64,000 bases of DNA from positions 310,001 through 374,000 of the forward strand of contig JAIVFI010000002.1 of NCBI GenBank assembly GCA_025558095.1, given 5' to 3'. Positions 36,535 to 45,496 of the stretch are shown one piece after another. How positions within the stretch are numbered: position 1 is the first letter of the stretch; every line of letters starts with the position of its first letter. The notes under the pieces were generated by a model. It did not search any database and had not been told where the DNA came from. It saw only the letters and a list, made by a program, of their open reading frames with translations. The translations under genes and the position numbers were made by a program. The DNA is from Hyaloraphidium curvatum. Lineage: Eukaryota; Monoblepharomycota; Hyaloraphidiomycetes; Hyaloraphidiales; Hyaloraphidiaceae.

Positions 36535-37578
36535 TCAGAGCTCCTCCACATCAGACTTGCTCCCGTCCGAAGCGGACTCCGCGACGAGCCAGCGCAAGGT
36601 CGTATGCAACCGAGGCCTAGGCTGTATCCCTCCTTCCGCCTGCGCCGGCCAAGGCTCGGTACCACCAACCGAGTAGAGGTACGACGCGACGCCGTTGGCC
36701 GCGCATCCCAGGACGAAACCGGGGCCCAAGGCCCGCCCAAACCAAACCCAGCTGGCAACTCCCGAGATCAGCAGGCTCCCTGCGGCCGCGAACGCCTTCC
36801 ACACGTTGTCCCCCAGCCGCAAGACGGCCGCGGTCAGCTGCCCCAGCACGGCTAGACAGAGCACCAGGAGCCACGCCGCGCGGTTGAATCCCGCCACGGG
36901 GACGTGCGACATGCTGAGGAGCGGGAGCCAGGTCAACAGGGTGCCGAGAGCGTAGAGCTGTGCGTTCTGCGCATGCGGGCTCTGTGGGGAGTGTTTAAGC
37001 AGCAGCTCGTTGTACACGCCTGCGGCGGCCGACACGATGATCGAGGCTGCCAGCGCGGCCCACCCGGCGGGGGACGCCGAAAATGGGGCGCGAGCTGGGT
37101 GGGAGGCGATCGCGGCAGCGGCGGGGCCAATCGCGCCTTCGCTATGGGCAAGCGCGGTGCCGACACACAGCAGCACCAAGCCGCCCAGCTGGCGGCGCGA
37201 AAAGTCCCGGCCCGCCGCGGCCATCAGGCTCGCGGCTAGCGGCACCTTGAGACCACCGAGCAGCTGCACCGTGGCGGGGTCGGCGGCGCGTGCTGCAACA
37301 AATAAGAGATTGTTGTTGAGCGCGTAGGCCGCGGCCAGCATCGCGGTGCGCGCGATACCGGCCGCTGTGGGCACGTCGGACGGCAAAGGCCCGGCCGCGG
37401 CAAGCTGGCCCAGGGACAGCGCGAGTTTGGCCGCCTCGGCCAACGCGGGCACGGCGGCGGGCGCGAAGTCATAGCCGCCCTTGGCGTTCCGCGCCAGCGC
37501 CGCGAGCACCGGTCGGGCCGCGTCGGCAACCGCCAGCGACGCGACCGCGGGCACCGCTAGCCACTGGCGCGCGCGCAT
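36535..37578 (-). CDS. nucleotide-sugar transporter, SLC35A type (CMP-sialic acid transporter-like)
   Basis: The start is set at the ATG at 37578 (MRARQWLAVPAVASLAVADA); an upstream in-frame ATG at 37671 adds only a basic leader. About ten hydrophobic helices can be traced. Family signatures include ALNNNLLFVAARAADPATVQ, the YALNNNL block of the SLC35A family, LLGGLKVPLAASLMA and IIVSAAAGVYNELLLKH, which matches the AGVYxExLLK signature, then LGDNVWKAFAAAGSLLISGV. The product has about 347 residues with a hydrophilic cytosolic tail. Transporters of this group exchange CMP-sialic acid, UDP-Gal or UDP-GlcNAc for the nucleoside monophosphate across the Golgi membrane. CMP-sialic acid is the likely cargo given its neighbours; sequence alone does not settle it. 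Confidence 0.85.
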   Translation of the reverse strand: MRARQWLAVPAVASLAVADAARPVLAALARNAKGGYDFAPAAVPALAEAAKLALSLGQLAAAGPLPSDVPTAAGIARTAMLAAAYALNNNLLFVAARAADPATVQLLGGLKVPLAASLMAAAGRDFSRRQLGGLVLLCVGTALAHSEGAIGPAAAAIASHPARAPFSASPAGWAALAASIIVSAAAGVYNELLLKHSPQSPHAQNAQLYALGTLLTWLPLLSMSHVPVAGFNRAAWLLVLCLAVLGQLTAAVLRLGDNVWKAFAAAGSLLISGVASWVWFGRALGPGFVLGCAANGVASYLYSVGGTEPWPAQAEGGIQPRPRLHTTLRWLVAESASDGSKSDVEEL

Positions 37579-37747
37579 CGCGCGCAGGGGCCGACGCCGG
37601 CGCGGCAGGGAGGTCCGGACACGTGCGTGTAAACAACCCGTACTCGGCAGACGGTATCTGTGGCCTTCCATCGCGCTAATGCGGTTTCCAGTTTCTAGAC
37701 TCTTAGCTGAAAACCAATGACCACATTAATGAATAAACAAGGCAGAG

Positions 37748-38201
37748 ATGAACGCCTCCCCTGTTCCGGGCCGCCGGCTCGCTATCCTCTCGTGGGCCAC
37801 GATACTACTGGCGGCTCTTGCGTGGCTACGGGCCCATCGCCAGTCGCGCGACCCGGCGGCGGCGGCTGCGGCCCGCGCGGCACGGGCTTATGCGGCGCTG
37901 GGCGCGCTGTCCGAGCCCGCGTGGCGGGGGGTGCATGAACCAGCACTGGACGCACCAGGCCGCATTTTGCGGCCTGGACCTCGGGATCCGCTACGGCTAC
38001 GTGCTGCGAACGGACCAGCTGGCGGAGCTGCCCGCGCTGCTGGACAGCCTTGGCGTCAGGGGGCCGGACCGTGGGAAAGAAGAGCCGGGGAACATTTTCG
38101 GGTACGGCGCCAACGGTATCGCCGAACTGAGGCCAGAGGAGCACGATCTGTTGAGGGAGGTGTATGGCGTGGACATGGCGCTATGGCAAGCGGTGCGCTG
38201 A
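37748..38201 (+). pseudogene. sulfotransferase relic lacking its PAPS-binding core
   Basis: The ATG at 37748 opens a signal-anchor N terminus (LAILSWATILLAALAWL) for about 60 residues. Near 37925, within a run of six Gs, the protein-like sequence jumps to another frame that reads NQHWTHQAAFCGLDLGIRY, then GYVLRTDQLAELPALLDSLG and a final YGVDMALWQAV. The latter is the usual C terminus of Golgi carbohydrate sulfotransferases (a HW.PQ..C-like block followed by a lipid-edge helix). The central 150-200 residues with both PAPS motifs are absent. It is best read as an internally deleted pseudogene. Confidence 0.5.
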
Positions 38202-38371
38202 CCAGGCTCGGATTGCATCCCCAGCGCTCGGGGCTCGTCCCTCCATGCTCTGCCGACCCCATCCAGTCCATCACCAGCGGGCAGCACCGCACTACGTGGT
38301 CCCGCAGATAGGTGCAACTCTCGTTCGTCCAGCCCACAGCTTCTGGTAACTACCCGGCGGCCGTGGGCGTA

Positions 38372-39181
38372 CTAGGGGTCCGGGGTGTTGACCATGGCAA
38401 GAGCCTCCTCCCTGGATTTGTACATGTAGTGGAACAGCGCCGCAGGGCCATCGTGGGAGGGGTTGTCCAGCCACTGACTGGGGCATGCCGCACACGTGCC
38501 AGGCCTGCGCGCCCTCTCGTTCACCTCGAACGAGCCCGCAGCCAGCTTTGCCTTGTGCGCGGTGCGCATGCCGAGCAGGTCGCGGCACTGCGCTAAGGTC
38601 TTTGCTCCCGACCGGGTCGTGCCGAACGACCGCGGCACGCAAGTTGAATAGCTCGCCAGCGTGCCCTGTGCTGGCCTGGTCTCGTACTCCCTGCCCACCA
38701 GGACGACCCAGTTCAGCAGCACCGCCGGGGCGTTCCGGAATCCGTCCAAGAACCGCGGCAGCCAGGGGCGCTCCGTCCGCAGCACAACGAACTCGTCGAC
38801 GTCCAAAAGGCCCATCCAGCCGCCCGCGGGACAGCGTGCCGCGCATTCGGCGTAGGCGCGGTGCTGCACCGAATCGGCGAACGCGACGTCGCCGCGCGGG
38901 CCGCGGGGCGGCACGGGCCGCACGTCGACATCCGGCGCGGCGTGCGGGAACGGAGGGCGCGAACCGTCGTCGAACACGAGGAAGCGGGAGACGCCAATGG
39001 AGCGGTGGTAGTCGAGCCACTCGGCGGCGTCGGCGTTGGCGTCGCGCACGAGGAGGCACATCCACACGGGCGGGCCCGCGGGCGCCTGCGGCGCCCACGA
39101 CAGCCGCAAAGCAACGGTGGCGCTCGAAATGACACACAGCAGTGCACGACGGCGAGGCCCGCGAGCGACCTCCACTACCAT
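38372..39181 (-). CDS. GT92-family glycosyltransferase
   Basis: A 269-residue protein starting at 39181 with a short hydrophobic stretch (ALLCVISSATVALRL) as a probable anchor. GT92 motifs: VWMCLLVRDANADAAEWLDY, SRFLVFDDGSRPP, WMGLLDVDEFVVL with DxD, VLLNWVVLVGREYETRP, then ALFHYMYKSREEAL near the end. It is clearly related to the GT92 protein at 34729-35724 but shorter at the C terminus, stopping soon after the His-Tyr block. It diverges from the pyruvyl-transferase-like gene at 39239 with 57 bp between starts. Confidence 0.8.
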   Translation of the reverse strand: MVVEVARGPRRRALLCVISSATVALRLSWAPQAPAGPPVWMCLLVRDANADAAEWLDYHRSIGVSRFLVFDDGSRPPFPHAAPDVDVRPVPPRGPRGDVAFADSVQHRAYAECAARCPAGGWMGLLDVDEFVVLRTERPWLPRFLDGFRNAPAVLLNWVVLVGREYETRPAQGTLASYSTCVPRSFGTTRSGAKTLAQCRDLLGMRTAHKAKLAAGSFEVNERARRPGTCAACPSQWLDNPSHDGPAALFHYMYKSREEALAMVNTPDP

Positions 39182-39238
39182 TGTTTAAATATTGAATGTG
39201 GGTTCCCGGGGTATGCATTGCTCGGCGCCGCCTTCCGG

Positions 39239-40401
39239 ATGCCTCTGCTGGTGCGCGCCGCAGCGATGGCGGCGCTCTTCGGGCTGAGCTGGGCGCTCTG
39301 GGCCGGCGGCGGCGGGCGCGCCTCGGGGCTGCGCGTGCACGCAGCGGGCAACCTCGGCGACGAGATGGAGACGACGCCGCTGCTACGAGCGCTGGCCGCG
39401 TGGGGCGTCGCCATGGACGTGTTCCTCGCGCCGTGGCTGGCGCGGGAGGACCGGCTGGGTCCCCACGTGCTGCGGACTTCGCGCCACTGGCGCCTGACGC
39501 GTGCATCTCGGCGTTGCCGCTGGCTGACGCTTCCGGCTACGACGCCGTGATAGAGGCGCCGAGGCCCAAGGTGCTGCACGATTCGCTGCCCGCCTCGCCG
39601 CCGCATTTCTGCACGCCGCTCGTGCTGTTCAGCATCGCCATCGCAAGCCAGCAGGTGCCAGTGCCCCCCTGCGTCGCGCTCGCGGTGTTCCGCGAGCCCG
39701 TTTCGCAGAGGAGGTTCCTCGCTGCCGCAAAGGCCGCGGGCAGGACGCCGCCGCCCACCTTGATGAGCGGCGACCTGTCCCACATCCTCGAGGTGTCGCA
39801 GCCCCTGCTCGTGGCATGGAGGGCACAGCACCGCGCCGCTCTGGAGGCCGCCGCCGTTCCGAAGGACTGGGTCCTGCTCTTTTCCCGCTCCAACAACTTT
39901 GGGCGCCGTGTCTCGGTGGTCCGCAACGACACCGTTTCCGTGCGGCACGTGAATGGCACCGTCGAGCACCACCCCGTCGCCTCGGTCGTCTTTGCCAGCA
40001 CCTCGGTCGTCGGGATGGAGGGCGACGCCGCGGTTTTCGCCTTGCTCGCCACCCGGGGCGTGCCCAGGGGCAGGCTCGTCACCTGCACAGGGATCGAGCA
40101 GCTCTGGGCGCTCATCAGCCTGGCCCCGGCCGTTTACACGGACCGCTACCATGCAGGTGTCGCCTCCCACCGGCTCGGCGTGCCCGTGCGGGTCCTCGTA
40201 CACTTGGCCGAGAGGACAAAGATGAAGGGGTTGCAAGAGATACTGGTACATCCTACTGAGACAGTGCGGAAGTGGAACGCTGAGGCGCTGGATGCGCTTA
40301 AGGGGTTCCTGGAGGCCCTGCCGAGACCGGGGTTGGGGAGGCGGGCGCCACCACCTTGCCCGGGGAGGCCAGAGGGCCTGCCTTCAGGTTTCATGCCATG
40401 A
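39239..40401 (+). CDS. pyruvyl-transferase-like protein, one frame break
   Basis: The ATG at 39239 opens a signal anchor (RAAAMAALFGLSWALW) and the N-terminal family motif RVHAAGNLGDEMETTPLLRAL. At about 39470, beside a G run, the sequence loses one base: the continuation (DFAPLAPDACISALPLADAS) lies one frame over. That frame then runs to 40401 with VLLFSRSNNFGRRV, SVVGMEGDAAVFALLATRG, PAVYTDRYHAGVASHRLGVP and LAERTKMKGLQEIL. The NxGDE start and the TDRYHAGVASHRLGVP end are the two halves of the polysaccharide pyruvyl-transferase fold. With the base restored the protein would have about 387 residues. Its stop is 25 bp from that of the next, convergent gene. Confidence 0.65.
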
Positions 40402-40426
40402 TGGGTCATGAAGAGATCAATGCCCT

Positions 40427-42151
40427 TTATAGGCGCCCGGTCGTTGTTGCTATGGTCGCTCGGCCCTCCATGCGGGCCCCCGCGTGCTCCCGCAGGATCC
40501 CCCGCTCCCTCCACCCGACCAGGCTCCGCGCCAGCGCCACCAGCTCCTCCTTCCTCGCGTCCGAAGCAAACGGGCACGCCCGCAGGAGCTGGTACAGGTC
40601 TACCGCGACGTTGCCCATCCACAGCGCGGGCGGCACGGGGAACGGCCCCGCAGCCGGGATAGGAATGGGCACTACATCGGGCAGTCCGACAGAGGACAGG
40701 TAGTCTCGGAACTTGAACCCGTCCCCACGGAGGCGGCGGCCCCCCGAGAAAGAGACCCAGGAGACGGGTATGCCGTAGGCGTGTGCAGCGATGAGGCCGT
40801 GCAAGGAGGAGGTGAGGAGATGCGAGCAGGTGTGCAGGGCATCTGGGAACGCTAGCGGTTCCGACTGGATGTCCAGTACGCGCACCGGCCAGCGCGCCCC
40901 GTCCGTGACGAAGTCGGGGAAGGGCTCAACGCGCTGCTCACGAAAATGCTGAACTAAGCACAGAAATGCAGGCCGGTGGTCCGGGCGATGGAAAAGCGGG
41001 AGGAGCAGTACTGGGTCGCCGTAGACGGTAACATTAATGCCGCCCTCGCGGCAGATGCGGCCGGCGGTCAGGGGCCCGCGGACCGCGTGCACTGCCCGGG
41101 GAGCGCGAAATGAGGTCGTGGAGGTCGAGTTGATAAAGCCATAGCCATAGACCTCGTCGCGCGGGCCGACGTCCTCGAGTCCACTGCCGATGAACCTGTA
41201 CACGGGGCCATCACGCGATGCGACGGGGTCCTTGTGATGCAGGGCGGGACGGTCCGAGAGCAGCGAAGCGAGCACAGGGTTCAGGCGGTCACCCCAGTTG
41301 AGGGCAACGCCCCCGGAGATGGGAAATGCGACGAGCACGGGTACGGCGGTTAGGACATAGTCCCGCGGCCGGTTTTTCCAAGGGGAGGGATCAGGCGCCG
41401 GCGGCAGCGCCACCTCGTCAGGGACCGCGAAAGGCCTCGTGCACATCGGGAAAGGCATGTACAGCGAGCCGTTGCCGGCGGTACGGGCGCGCTCGTGCCA
41501 ATCCTTCCAAGCGGCCCCGTATGCCGCTGCTACCAGTGCGGCGGCGGGGTGGGGCGGGGGCGGCGCGGCGCACTGGCGGCCGGGGAGCTCCAGAACGGCC
41601 CCGGGGCCAAAGGCCAGTGCGAGCCTGGCGACATATTCAGCGGCAGCGTCCGCTGGCGGTGCAACCGAGTCGAAGAAGCCCACGGCGTCGATGGCCTCGC
41701 GCCGCACCAGCACCGCGGCGGGGTCCGCACACTCCGGGGCCAGCGCGGCGACGGCGGCCGGGTGCGCGCTCAGGCCGTCCCACAGCGCCGCAGCGTTTGC
41801 TTCGGTGTGCGCGGCAAAGAGGTACGCGTCCGCCACGACCAGCTTCGCCGCGGCGTTCCAGAGCGCCGCGGGGGCGTCCCCGGGCGCGGCGCCGCACACG
41901 ACCAGGTCGGCCGCCGCACCGACGACGGCGTCGCACTCAGCGGCCGCCGCCACGCAGCGCGTGCCGCGCGGGCAGCCGCCCGCCGCCGCCGCCACTGCGA
42001 GCACGCCCGGCAGGCCGCTTCCCGCGGCGGGGGCGGGGCCGGAAGCGGGCACGCCGCGCACGCCGGAATCGCGGAACAGCGCGGCCGCCGCCGCAAGCAA
42101 TGCTGCCGCCGCTCCCGCGAGAAGCACGCGCAGCGCCCGGGCTTGCGCCAT
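40427..42151 (-). CDS. two-domain protein: GT2-like N-terminal part plus pyruvyl-transferase-like domain
   Basis: The start is the ATG at 42151, giving a signal anchor (LLAGAAAALLAAAAALF) and about 574 residues. Residues of about 40-220 look like the second half of a GT2-type fold: AVLVRREAIDAVGFFD followed by EYVARLALAFGPGAVLELPG, the acidic/helix pattern of acceptor-side GT2 segments, without a clear DxD. Residues of about 270-500 are pyruvyl-transferase-like: GGVALNWGDRLNPVLASLLS, EVYGYGFINST, VHAVRGPLTAGRI, INVTVYGDPVLLLPLF and LLTSSLHGLIAAHAYGIPVS. The combination suggests a sugar-adding and ketal-forming or second transferase activity on one chain. It is probably anchored in the Golgi. 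Confidence 0.75.
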   Translation of the reverse strand: MAQARALRVLLAGAAAALLAAAAALFRDSGVRGVPASGPAPAAGSGLPGVLAVAAAAGGCPRGTRCVAAAAECDAVVGAAADLVVCGAAPGDAPAALWNAAAKLVVADAYLFAAHTEANAAALWDGLSAHPAAVAALAPECADPAAVLVRREAIDAVGFFDSVAPPADAAAEYVARLALAFGPGAVLELPGRQCAAPPPPHPAAALVAAAYGAAWKDWHERARTAGNGSLYMPFPMCTRPFAVPDEVALPPAPDPSPWKNRPRDYVLTAVPVLVAFPISGGVALNWGDRLNPVLASLLSDRPALHHKDPVASRDGPVYRFIGSGLEDVGPRDEVYGYGFINSTSTTSFRAPRAVHAVRGPLTAGRICREGGINVTVYGDPVLLLPLFHRPDHRPAFLCLVQHFREQRVEPFPDFVTDGARWPVRVLDIQSEPLAFPDALHTCSHLLTSSLHGLIAAHAYGIPVSWVSFSGGRRLRGDGFKFRDYLSSVGLPDVVPIPIPAAGPFPVPPALWMGNVAVDLYQLLRACPFASDARKEELVALARSLVGWRERGILREHAGARMEGRATIATTTGRL

Positions 42152-42669
42152 CGGCTGCAATCCATGAACACTCGTCCGAGCTAGACACGCTTCGATTGGG
42201 ACGCACCCACGAACCGCCGACGCTGTCTGACAGAAGTCGACATTGTCTGTTTCCCCCGAGGCATCCAACACGCCGCCTGCCGAAGTCGTGGCCATTCATT
42301 GCATGCAAGCCAAATTTGTCTCCGAAAGCCGCGGAGAGGAACGCAGCAGATGTGGATCGAGAGGCCGGTAGCACAATCGATCCTCCCCATCCAGAACCGA
42401 CTGATTCTCTGGCATTCAGCTTGCCGCCGTCCTATAGCCGACTTAGTCTGGTTCAGAGCGCATTCTAGTCGCAGCTTAGCTGCTCCGGAAGGTGTGAGCT
42501 CTTCCGCGGTGAGTCAGCCGCCGCAGCGGGGAAACACACCCGGGAGGCAGCAAGGCGGTCGCTACTTATGGTAGACCGAGTGCCGTCATGCGGCAGAATC
42601 CAGTCCGTGCTACAGAAGGTGCGGCAGCAGACACGAAGTGATCGGGAGCCATCGGGAGTGAACGTAGGA

Positions 42670-43884
42670 ATGCGCGCTATTGCCGCAGGCATCGCGCTTG
42701 CGGCCCTCCTGAGCGCCGGGCGCGCGTACGCCATGCGACAGCCTTTTGCATGGGTGCACGTCCCGGCGGCGGGCGCGGCCGCGGACGGCGAGGACGTCGA
42801 GGACGCGCGGGGCGGCGCGCTTTCGGCGCTGCTGCTCCCGACACGTTCGGAGCTGCGTGCGGCATCGCGGCTGCGCGACCGTGCGGAACGGGGCCGATCG
42901 CCGCTGTTGGCCGCGGCCGCCGCGCTGCCGGGCGGAATGCTGGCGCTGGCCCCCGCCGACGCGCCTCCCGGGTTCCCCCTGGGATGTGCCTCGGTGCGAG
43001 CCCTGGCCGACGTGGTCGGCCAGTTCTCCTCTCGCATTATTGCTCCGGACGCGTTTTTTCTGCTTGCCGCGGACCCCGACCTTGCGGACCTCGCCGTGCG
43101 GTTCGCGTTGGCAGCTGCTGCCAGGGGCCCGTGCCCCGCGATCCGCGCGCCCGCTGTCCCGCAGCTGCTGCTCCTGCCGCCACCGTCGTCGGCGCTGTTG
43201 CCCGTGCCGCGCTTCGCATTTCCCGGCGCGCTCGAAACCGGCAACGCAGAGACGGGCTACAAGCTCCAGAGGGCGACGAATTGGGCCGTCTGCTCGCGGC
43301 ACGTCCGCCACGCGGTCCTGGAGCTCTGGGACCTAGCTCTGTGGTTCTCAGACCGCGGGGCCGCCAACGAGGAAATGGCTGTGGCTGGCGTGGCTTCGCA
43401 AGACGGCTGCCTGGACCCCGTGCGGGCCGCCGCCGAGATCGGTGAGCGTGGCCTGCTGCGGCCCCTGTTCCCCGTGCTCGGTACAGCTGCCGACAAACGC
43501 GCCGGAATGTGGCCGCGGCTGGCATCGTGTCTGCGCCGGGACAGGTCCGCCGAGCAGCTGCGCGAGCTGTTGGAGACGCCCGGAGCCCGTGCCGTCATCG
43601 TGGACCCGGAACCGCCCCTCTTCTGCAATTTTTACATCGGCCAGATGGGCCACGACGGCCTTTGGTCGCTGCCATTCCCAGCCGAGCGCGGGTCCGACCT
43701 GCACCCGGCGGAGCTATGGTCACCAGGCGGCTACCACGTCGGGACGTTGCTCTCCCCCGGACCGCAGGCTCAGATCGTCTGGGCGCTCCCGGACCCGCGG
43801 CCCTGGACTGGCTACGGCGGGATGGGGGACCCAGACGAGTGGGCGGACGAGGTCTGGTGGGCAGTAGCGAGGTTGTTCCAATAG
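42670..43884 (+). CDS. secreted or Golgi-lumenal protein of unknown family
   Basis: The start is placed at the ATG at 42670 because it gives a clean signal sequence (AIAAGIALAALLSAGRAYA); an in-frame ATG at 42568 lies upstream. The product has about 404 residues. It holds several protein-like blocks (FAWVHVPAAGAAADGE, SRIIAPDAFFLLAADPDLAD, NWAVCSRHVRHAVLELWDLA, PLFCNFYIGQMGHDGLWSLP and SPGGYHVGTLLSPGPQAQIV) and a few cysteines, but I do not recognise the family. The GQMGHDGLWSLP segment and the location at the end of the glycan block make an enzyme of the same pathway plausible, without direct evidence. Confidence 0.55.
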   Translation: MRAIAAGIALAALLSAGRAYAMRQPFAWVHVPAAGAAADGEDVEDARGGALSALLLPTRSELRAASRLRDRAERGRSPLLAAAAALPGGMLALAPADAPPGFPLGCASVRALADVVGQFSSRIIAPDAFFLLAADPDLADLAVRFALAAAARGPCPAIRAPAVPQLLLLPPPSSALLPVPRFAFPGALETGNAETGYKLQRATNWAVCSRHVRHAVLELWDLALWFSDRGAANEEMAVAGVASQDGCLDPVRAAAEIGERGLLRPLFPVLGTAADKRAGMWPRLASCLRRDRSAEQLRELLETPGARAVIVDPEPPLFCNFYIGQMGHDGLWSLPFPAERGSDLHPAELWSPGGYHVGTLLSPGPQAQIVWALPDPRPWTGYGGMGDPDEWADEVWWAVARLFQ

Positions 43885-44056
43885 CGGTACTGGCAGGTAC
43901 ATGGAATGGCAAAAGGGGGGTTAGAATGACTGAGTTCTGGTACTCCGCCGGCCGGCCGGCAGAAGGGTATAGTCCACGTTCGAGAAATGACGGTGCTTTT
44001 CGCCGTCCCGTCCCCTTTCCGAGGAAGCGTCCGCTCTTTGCTCAGCGGGCCGGCCG

Positions 44057-44311
44057 TCACTCCAAGTCCACTTCCATTTCGCCGCCCTCCCCCTCGGCCC
44101 GCGTGCGCTTGCGCGGCAGCTCCGACAGCCCCTGCGCGCCGCGCTTCTTCCCGTTCGGAGCGCACGCGTCTTGCGCGGGGGGGGGAGCCCGTTGTCCGTC
44201 GTCAAGTTGCTCGCCCGTGCTCATGAGGCGTTTGTACGCCGAACGCTCCTCGGCTGCGCCGACGGGCGCATAGTTCGGCAGCACGAAGGGCGACGCGAGG
44301 AAGGAGGCCAT
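44057..44311 (-). CDS. small nuclear-type protein, unknown
   Basis: An 84-residue frame starting at the ATG at 44311 (MASFLASPFVLPNYAPVG). It has a basic cluster suited to nuclear import (LPRKRTRAEG) and an acidic tail (GEGGEMEVDLE). An in-frame ATG at 44395 would lengthen it by 28 residues. No family is recognised, and the gene is supported only by composition and start context. Confidence 0.35.
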   Translation of the reverse strand: MASFLASPFVLPNYAPVGAAEERSAYKRLMSTGEQLDDGQRAPPPAQDACAPNGKKRGAQGLSELPRKRTRAEGEGGEMEVDLE

Positions 44312-44395
44312 GGCGAAATGGGCGAGAAAGAAGGGCGAGAAGGCGAGCGGAACGGTTCGGGGCGAAGAAGGCAAAACCCCTCTAAGCGCCGCCAA

Positions 44396-45496
44396 CTACA
44401 AACTTGTCCCGTCAAACTTCAGAGTGCACGCAAAGAAAGCTTCGCGCTTCGCGCACAAAGAGGCCCCCTCCTTCACAGCGATCCGAGTCCCCGCCGAGGT
44501 GACCTACCGTACCGTGTTTCCAGAGGGTGGGGGTGCCCAAGCCGTCGAGCGTCACGAGCGCCTCGTGGTTGGCGAGACACTCGGTGCACCCCGTCGACGG
44601 AGAATCAATTCTCACCTTTGATTGAGAGGTCGTTGGAGGTTGCCGCGTCCGGTACGCCGGTCGAATTGGCCGAGGTGAAGCGGAGGCGGGCGGTTCGGTC
44701 GGGTGAGCGATCAACGTCTACGGGGAGCACCACAAGGGTCAGTCGACGGGGTGCCCTTGTGTCCGCGGCTTGAACAGGCAAGGCAGGAGGAGCGCAAGAG
44801 CGTGGGCGTTGTTTGGATTCGGCCGAACTAACAGCCATCACGATCGCAGGACGCTGACCACACAGCAACACCATCTACGTCAGGAAGACGATAGAGGCAG
44901 CGAGTTACGTACAGGATCATGATCAGGTCAAGGGCTATTAGAAGCGTAGGGAGGGAACGGCTCCACCGCATGCCCAGCCCGTCGATGGCCGCTTGGCAAA
45001 CGATGTATGAGACAGAGAAGAGAATAGAAGAGGTTATTAGCAAGCAGAGTACATGGATCGAGCGGATAACTAGGGCTCGAGATAACAGTTGATGAGGATA
45101 GCGAGAAGAGCTCGGGGACCGTGCCCAAATACAAAACCGACTACCGAAACGCGACGGTTCTGCTCTTCTGCTCTTCAGGTTGTAAAGAGGAGCTAGCCAT
45201 CCAGGCGTACAGAACGCGTCAAGCGGATTAACTGATGACTGATCACAGAGGCAGACCTCGATGGAGAGGATCGGCCAGAATGAGAAGGCGCAGTGCGACA
45301 ATGGACGCTGGATGCTACGAGCAAAGGCGGCTTGCTTCCAGGCCGATTGACAGCCCGAATATGCAACTGCGAAAGTACCCTTGTCGATCTTTCACTGCGA
45401 AGCAGCTATATAGAGGTGTTTTCAAAACAACTGGGACTCAAGTTCTATATCACTACCTAAAGCGAATACCCTTCACGTCTCTATCTCCACCACAGG
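44396..45496. other. about 1.1 kb without a gene
   Basis: GC content falls clearly here relative to the glycan block. Frames are short, no splice-connected exons could be assembled, and no tRNA or repeat was seen. It marks the change from the glycan block to the Fanzor region. Confidence 0.45.
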
